A stretch of DNA of 18,609 bases from an uncultured Gammaproteobacteria bacterium. Its GTDB lineage: Bacteria; Pseudomonadota; Gammaproteobacteria; Coxiellales; Coxiellaceae. The position numbers and the translations under genes were made by a program. Location: positions 1 through 18,609 of the forward strand of contig CAIQCE010000161.1 of NCBI GenBank assembly GCA_903870185.1, read 5' to 3'. The notes under the pieces were generated by a model. The model had not been told where the DNA came from. It searched no databases and saw nothing but the letters and a program-made list of their open reading frames with translations. Position 1 is the first letter of the stretch, and the number at the start of each line of letters is the position of its first letter. This document shows, one piece after another, positions 15,409 to 18,609 of the stretch.

Positions 15409-15885
15409 ATGAAGTTAGGGAGAGCAGTTATCTTTTCTAGTATAGTCTCACTTAGTTTGCAGCCTATGATGGTGCTAGCTGATTCAGCAGCGATTGCTTC
15501 AGTTAATGCAGCCGTAATAGCCAAAGTACAAAGTAGTTTAAAGGGGGGTAAAATAGACTCTGTGACAGTCACACAGGGTAGTAATTCAACACTAAAGATA
15601 GTCACTTTAAAATCATTCTCTGCGAGCGGGGTTGAGACAGATGTTGAGATTACTATGACAGCTGAAGATTTTTCTACGTTTTCAGTCGGTCTACAGGATG
15701 CGGGTCTAATTGCTCCAGACTCGGATGTTGCTAATACATTAACAAGTGAATCTGCAAGCGCGGCTGGAACTGATTCAGCAGCGGGGGGGCCTATTACAGA
15801 TTCACCTGCAGCTTCAATTGTAATGATTACTGCATCGAATGCGAATACAGCTGCTAGTCCGTCACCTGCTCAGGTTGGTAAATAG
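15409..15885 (+). CDS. Small exported Ser/Ala/Thr-rich protein, unknown
   Basis: A 158-residue protein with a clear signal peptide, cleaved probably after A24 (VLA). The mature N-terminal part (about 25-100) alternates polar and hydrophobic residues and may form a small beta-rich domain. From about 108 to the end it is low-complexity Ser/Ala/Thr/Pro. AGGAG at 15396-15400 is a strong ribosome site eight bases before the ATG. It follows the barrel gene by 28 bases, so the two are likely co-expressed. In gfc operons a small Thr-rich secreted protein (GfcA) is encoded before the export machinery; this could be an analogue, but no homology can be claimed by eye. Confidence 0.7.
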   Translation: MKLGRAVIFSSIVSLSLQPMMVLADSAAIASVNAAVIAKVQSSLKGGKIDSVTVTQGSNSTLKIVTLKSFSASGVETDVEITMTAEDFSTFSVGLQDAGLIAPDSDVANTLTSESASAAGTDSAAGGPITDSPAASIVMITASNANTAASPSPAQVGK

Positions 15886-15903
15886 TATTAGCTTTATTAT
15901 AAT

Positions 15904-15933
15904 GGAGGCTTCTCATTTTCTTGACAAGCTTCC
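15904..15933 (+). other. Imperfect hairpin overlapping a -35 box
   Basis: GGAGGCTT (15904-15911) can pair with AAGCTTCC (15926-15933) over eight base pairs with one G-U, around a 14-base loop. No T-run follows, so it is a weak terminator at best. Its right arm overlaps the -35 element of the candidate promoter, so it might be an operator or a leftover terminator of the preceding pair of genes. Confidence 0.3.
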
Positions 15934-15949
15934 CTAAAGACTTTTAAAT
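15921..15949 (+). promoter_or_regulatory. Candidate sigma70 promoter before the Wza-like gene
   Basis: A perfect TTGACA (15921-15926) is followed after 17 bases by TTAAAT (15944-15949, four of six matches to TATAAT). Transcription would begin near 15956, giving a leader of about 50 bases to the start at 16009. This would let the Wza/Wzc pair be expressed separately from the two upstream exported-protein genes. Confidence 0.45.
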
Positions 15950-15996
15950 GGATGGTTTAAGCATAAATGGGTTGTGAATCTAAGCAACAGTGCAAT

Positions 15997-16003
15997 AGGG
16001 AAG
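15997..16003 (+). promoter_or_regulatory. Ribosome site choosing the 16009 start
   Basis: AGGGAAG ends five bases before ATG 16009. The earlier in-frame ATG at 15967 has no such site and would put 14 hydrophilic residues before the lipoprotein signal, so 16009 is preferred. Confidence 0.7.
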
Positions 16004-16008
16004 TTTTT

Positions 16009-16857
16009 ATGAATAAAGTATCATTAAAAACAATAATAGCTGCCTTTACTCTAATCTTGGGTGGGTGCTCTGCTTTTGTGCCGAGTAATTATCTCAGTCC
16101 CAATACCATACAGCAGCCTCAAAAAGTCAATAATAAGTCGATTAAACCTAATTTAATTTTTGTAAATGCAAGTTTGCTTTCTACTCCCTCAGGTAAAGCC
16201 TTGTTAGAATCAGCAATGAAGCCCCAGGCCTATCGCGTTGGAAGCTATGATTACTTGAATGTTATCGTTTGGGGGCACCCTGAATTTAGTACACTGTCAA
16301 GTGCTGCAATTCTTCCAGGGGCGCAAGCAGGTGTACCCACCTCATCTAACCCAACTATCGTAGTGGATGCAGAAGGTGATATTTTCTTTCCTTATGTGGG
16401 CGATCTCCATGTTTCTGGCCTTACAGTTAAAGAAATACAGTCAGTTATTGCAAATAGATTGTCACAGTATATCCGAACACCTCAAGTCACTGTTCAAGTT
16501 GCGAAGTTCAGAAATCGAAGTATTTATGTGCTAGGTGAAGTTAAAAAACCAGATATGCATCCTTTAACTGATAAGCCGTTGACTTTAATGGAGGCTTTGA
16601 GCATGTCAGGCGGGATTGATCCCTCTAATGCTGATCCTACACATATATATCTCGTTCGAGGTAGTTACGTTAAGCCTGATATTTTTTGGATTGATGCTAC
16701 AGTTCCACAAAATTTAATGATTGCACAGCAATTTGCTTTACAAGAAAATGACGTGGTTTATGTTTCATCTGCTTCGTTGAGTGGATGGAATCGATTTATT
16801 AACCAAGTATTACCAACTCTAATGACTTACACGTTGGTTAAGAACATAGATAAGTAA
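16009..16857 (+). CDS. Wza-like polysaccharide export lipoprotein
   Basis: A 282-residue outer-membrane lipoprotein of the polysaccharide export family. The signal peptide ends in lipobox LGGC, with C20 as the lipidated residue and S21 at +2, fitting outer-membrane sorting. The export domain (about 75-168) begins YRVGSYDYLNVIVW and includes VVDAEGDIFFPYVG and TPQVTVQVAKFRN. A single SLBB-like domain follows (about 172-255, IYVLGEVKKPD to ENDVVYVS). The C-terminal segment from W260 (SGWNRFINQVLPTL) resembles the amphipathic helix that forms the outer-membrane pore in Wza. The chain is shorter than E. coli Wza (about 380), closer to the GumB/short OPX type. It is expected to form the secretion channel with the Wzc-like product of the next gene. 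Confidence 0.9.
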   Translation: MNKVSLKTIIAAFTLILGGCSAFVPSNYLSPNTIQQPQKVNNKSIKPNLIFVNASLLSTPSGKALLESAMKPQAYRVGSYDYLNVIVWGHPEFSTLSSAAILPGAQAGVPTSSNPTIVVDAEGDIFFPYVGDLHVSGLTVKEIQSVIANRLSQYIRTPQVTVQVAKFRNRSIYVLGEVKKPDMHPLTDKPLTLMEALSMSGGIDPSNADPTHIYLVRGSYVKPDIFWIDATVPQNLMIAQQFALQENDVVYVSSASLSGWNRFINQVLPTLMTYTLVKNIDK

Positions 16858-16893
16858 TGAAGATTTTCAGCTAAAGCAAATCAACAGGTGAAT

Positions 16894-16897
16894 GGAG
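16894..16897 (+). promoter_or_regulatory. Ribosome site for a TTG start
   Basis: GGAG lies seven bases before TTG 16905. No ATG or GTG occurs between the in-frame stop at 16872-16874 and this TTG, so it decides the start of the Wzc-like gene. Confidence 0.65.
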
Positions 16898-16904
16898 TCA
16901 GCAG

Positions 16905-18609
16905 TTGAATACAAATGGTCAGTCATTTTCTAATGCTTTGTTACAAAACGATGCGGTGGATTTCCGTCGCATATTGGAACAGTTATATATACATTGGAAA
17001 TTCATCGCTGGCATATCTTTGTTATCTTTGGCGATGGGTCTCTTTTTTGCGATCTCTCTGCCTCCTCAATATCAAGCCTCCTCAATGATTCAGGTTAATT
17101 TAAAGCCTGAAAGTGGTTTGCTTCAAGAGTTAGGTTATAAAGATTCAGGGCCTTCTCAGATTGATAGTGAGCTTGCTTTGATCAGAACCCCTTTCATTTT
17201 AGAACCAGTTGTTATCAAGAATGGATTAAATGTCCAAGTGACTCCTGCTTATAGCTCTTTCATTAGCAAGTGGACTAATGAGCATATCTATAAAAAATCT
17301 GAGCAAGTGCGCCTTGATGAATTTATAGCCCCTCTAAGTTATGCAGGATCTAGCTTTAATCTTATTATTCGAGAGGATAACTACTTTGACTTATTTACCC
17401 AGGATGATATTTTAATTTTATCTGGAAAAGTAGGTGAAGAAATTCGCTCGACTACTTTTCCAGGGTTTAAGTTGAAAGTGGCTGATATAAAAGCAAATCC
17501 AGGGCGGAAATTTATTTTATCGTATCAATCCCCTCTCTCTGTAGCCAATTCTTTAGCTGGGCGTCTACAAATCAAACATTTTGGGAATGATCCAGGTAAG
17601 GATACGGGTGTCTTAGAGATTGAACTCACAGGTGGAGATCCATACCAAATTGTAAAGGTTTTGAATGCAATTGTTCACTTTGCAATAAAGAATGATATGC
17701 AACAAAAAGCGAGAGAAGCTCAAAAAACCTTGGACTTTCTAGAAAAGAAATTGCCAGAGATCAGATCGAGTCTAGGAGAAGCAGAAAATTCAGTTAACCA
17801 ATACCGAGCTCAAATAGGGAGCTTGAGTGCTGAGAATAAAAGTAAGCTTTTGATGCAAAAATTATCTGCCACTGAAGCTGCCTTGGAGGTAGTGAGATCA
17901 AAGCAAGAAGAACTCTTACAGATATATACTCCGAATTATCCACTAGTTATTTCGAACCAGAATGAAGAAAATCAGCTTATAAGTAAATTGGCTGCGATTA
18001 AGGATCAAATACAATCATTTCCTTCGTCGGATCAAAAGGAAACTGAATTACAACGTGATGCAAAAGTTAAAAGTGTTATGTATGTGTCACTATTAGGTAA
18101 GATGCAGCAGCTAGAAATTGCTCGCGCCGGCTTAATTGGTGATTTAACAGCGCTAGGTCGGACAACACCACCCACTCTAGTTGCCTCCAAGAGTTTTTTC
18201 TATATTTCTCTTTCCTTTGTTATGGGTTTTATCTTTTCTTTGGTATTTGTATTGCTTAGATTTGCTACGACTAATGCTATTGAAAGTGCTGAACAACTTG
18301 AAAGTGAGTTTGGAATTGGAGTTAAAGGCATTATTCCTTTCAGTAAAGTACAAAAGAAAATAGAAAAAAAATATAATGGAAAATACTTGCATACTCAAAA
18401 ATCAAGAATTTTAGCTACGCTAGATCCATCTGATATTGCAATTGAAAGCCTTCGCGCTTTATTGGTGGGAATGAAAACAATTAATTCTGAGTCTAATCAA
18501 GTTATATCTATAATGGGAAGTTTCAGCAATATTGGTAAAAGTTTTACTGCCTTAAATTTGGCACAAGTACTCGCTGATTCAGGTGAAAAAACGCTTCTAA
18601 TTGATGGAG
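16905..18609 (+). CDS. Wzc-like chain-length regulator/tyrosine kinase (3' end cut by window)
   Basis: The frame is open from TTG 16905 to the window end, 568 codons, and continues beyond. Layout: a cytoplasmic N-tail, membrane helix 1 (about 32-52) followed by PPQYQAS, a Wzz-type periplasmic domain, a long coiled-coil region (about 265-420) with a YTPNYPLV turn near 340, a PPTLVASK lead-in to membrane helix 2 (about 429-451), and a cytoplasmic kinase domain with ESLRALL, a Walker A-like GSFSNIGKS (538-546) and the start of Walker A' LLID (564-567). Such proteins control chain length and work with Wza in export, using tyrosine autophosphorylation. Serine replaces the usual proline of the bacterial tyrosine-kinase Walker A signature. 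The Walker B and tyrosine-rich tail lie outside the window. It starts 47 bases after the Wza-like gene. Confidence 0.9.
   Translation, partial: MNTNGQSFSNALLQNDAVDFRRILEQLYIHWKFIAGISLLSLAMGLFFAISLPPQYQASSMIQVNLKPESGLLQELGYKDSGPSQIDSELALIRTPFILEPVVIKNGLNVQVTPAYSSFISKWTNEHIYKKSEQVRLDEFIAPLSYAGSSFNLIIREDNYFDLFTQDDILILSGKVGEEIRSTTFPGFKLKVADIKANPGRKFILSYQSPLSVANSLAGRLQIKHFGNDPGKDTGVLEIELTGGDPYQIVKVLNAIVHFAIKNDMQQKAREAQKTLDFLEKKLPEIRSSLGEAENSVNQYRAQIGSLSAENKSKLLMQKLSATEAALEVVRSKQEELLQIYTPNYPLVISNQNEENQLISKLAAIKDQIQSFPSSDQKETELQRDAKVKSVMYVSLLGKMQQLEIARAGLIGDLTALGRTTPPTLVASKSFFYISLSFVMGFIFSLVFVLLRFATTNAIESAEQLESEFGIGVKGIIPFSKVQKKIEKKYNGKYLHTQKSRILATLDPSDIAIESLRALLVGMKTINSESNQVISIMGSFSNIGKSFTALNLAQVLADSGEKTLLIDG

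Noticed and set aside
15967..16008. Extended start for the Wza-like lipoprotein at ATG 15967
   Set aside because: No ribosome site lies before it, and it would put 14 polar residues before a standard lipoprotein signal peptide that begins at 16009.
18177..18398. Open frames of 60-73 codons on both strands near the window end
   Set aside because: Both overlap the continuous Wzc-like frame, which explains the region through its second membrane helix.

Overview
The window is about 18.6 kb of AT-rich DNA. Every confidently called gene lies on the plus strand, and the whole stretch reads as a surface-polysaccharide locus. A Wza-like outer-membrane lipoprotein and a Wzc-like kinase, exported proteins with Sec signal peptides and a barrel-type C-terminal phenylalanine all point to a Gram-negative (diderm) bacterium. 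Gammaproteobacterial affinity is plausible, but the species cannot be fixed from sequence alone. No tRNA, rRNA, insertion sequence or CRISPR array was seen.

Layout. (1) 1-1772: the last codons of an upstream gene, overlapping by TTGA a large GT-B-like glycosyltransferase of the capsule type. (2) 1773-2002: a non-coding spacer that may hold the remnant of a gene. (3) 2003-9514: seven genes packed with gaps of 1-5 nt or 4-nt overlaps: split transketolase (two genes), a short-chain dehydrogenase/reductase, an ATP-grasp ligase, a NeuB-family PEP-condensing synthase without its usual C-terminal SAF domain, a PseG-like GT-B protein and a GH57-like protein. (4) 9515-14294: a probable promoter, then PseB (UDP-GlcNAc 4,6-dehydratase/5-epimerase), two GT4 glycosyltransferases and a Wzy/WaaL-type membrane protein. 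(5) 14295-14555: an intergenic stretch. (6) 14556-18609: a beta-barrel-like exported protein, a small Ser/Ala/Thr-rich exported protein, a Wza-like lipoprotein, and a Wzc-like chain-length regulator/tyrosine kinase that runs off the window end.

How they may work together. The seven-gene block is the most unusual part. Transketolase moves two-carbon ketol units, an SDR reduces or oxidises a sugar carbonyl, NeuB-family enzymes condense an aldose with phosphoenolpyruvate to give an ulosonic acid, PseG-like proteins act on nucleotide sugars, and ATP-grasp ligases join carboxylates to amines. Together they suggest a dedicated route to an acidic, possibly amino-acyl-decorated ulosonic sugar. I do not recognise it as a described pathway. 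The transketolase lacks a histidine that is conserved in classical transketolases, and the synthase lacks the SAF domain, so substrates different from those of the sialic, legionaminic and pseudaminic acid routes are likely. PseB would feed a pseudaminate-type or 6-deoxy-AltNAc sugar, but PseC, PseF and PseH are not in the window. The glycosyltransferases and the Wzy/WaaL protein would assemble the chain, and the Wza/Wzc pair with its two unknown exported partners would carry it to the surface. No flippase, initiating phosphoglycosyltransferase, CMP-sugar synthetase or Wzb phosphatase is visible here.
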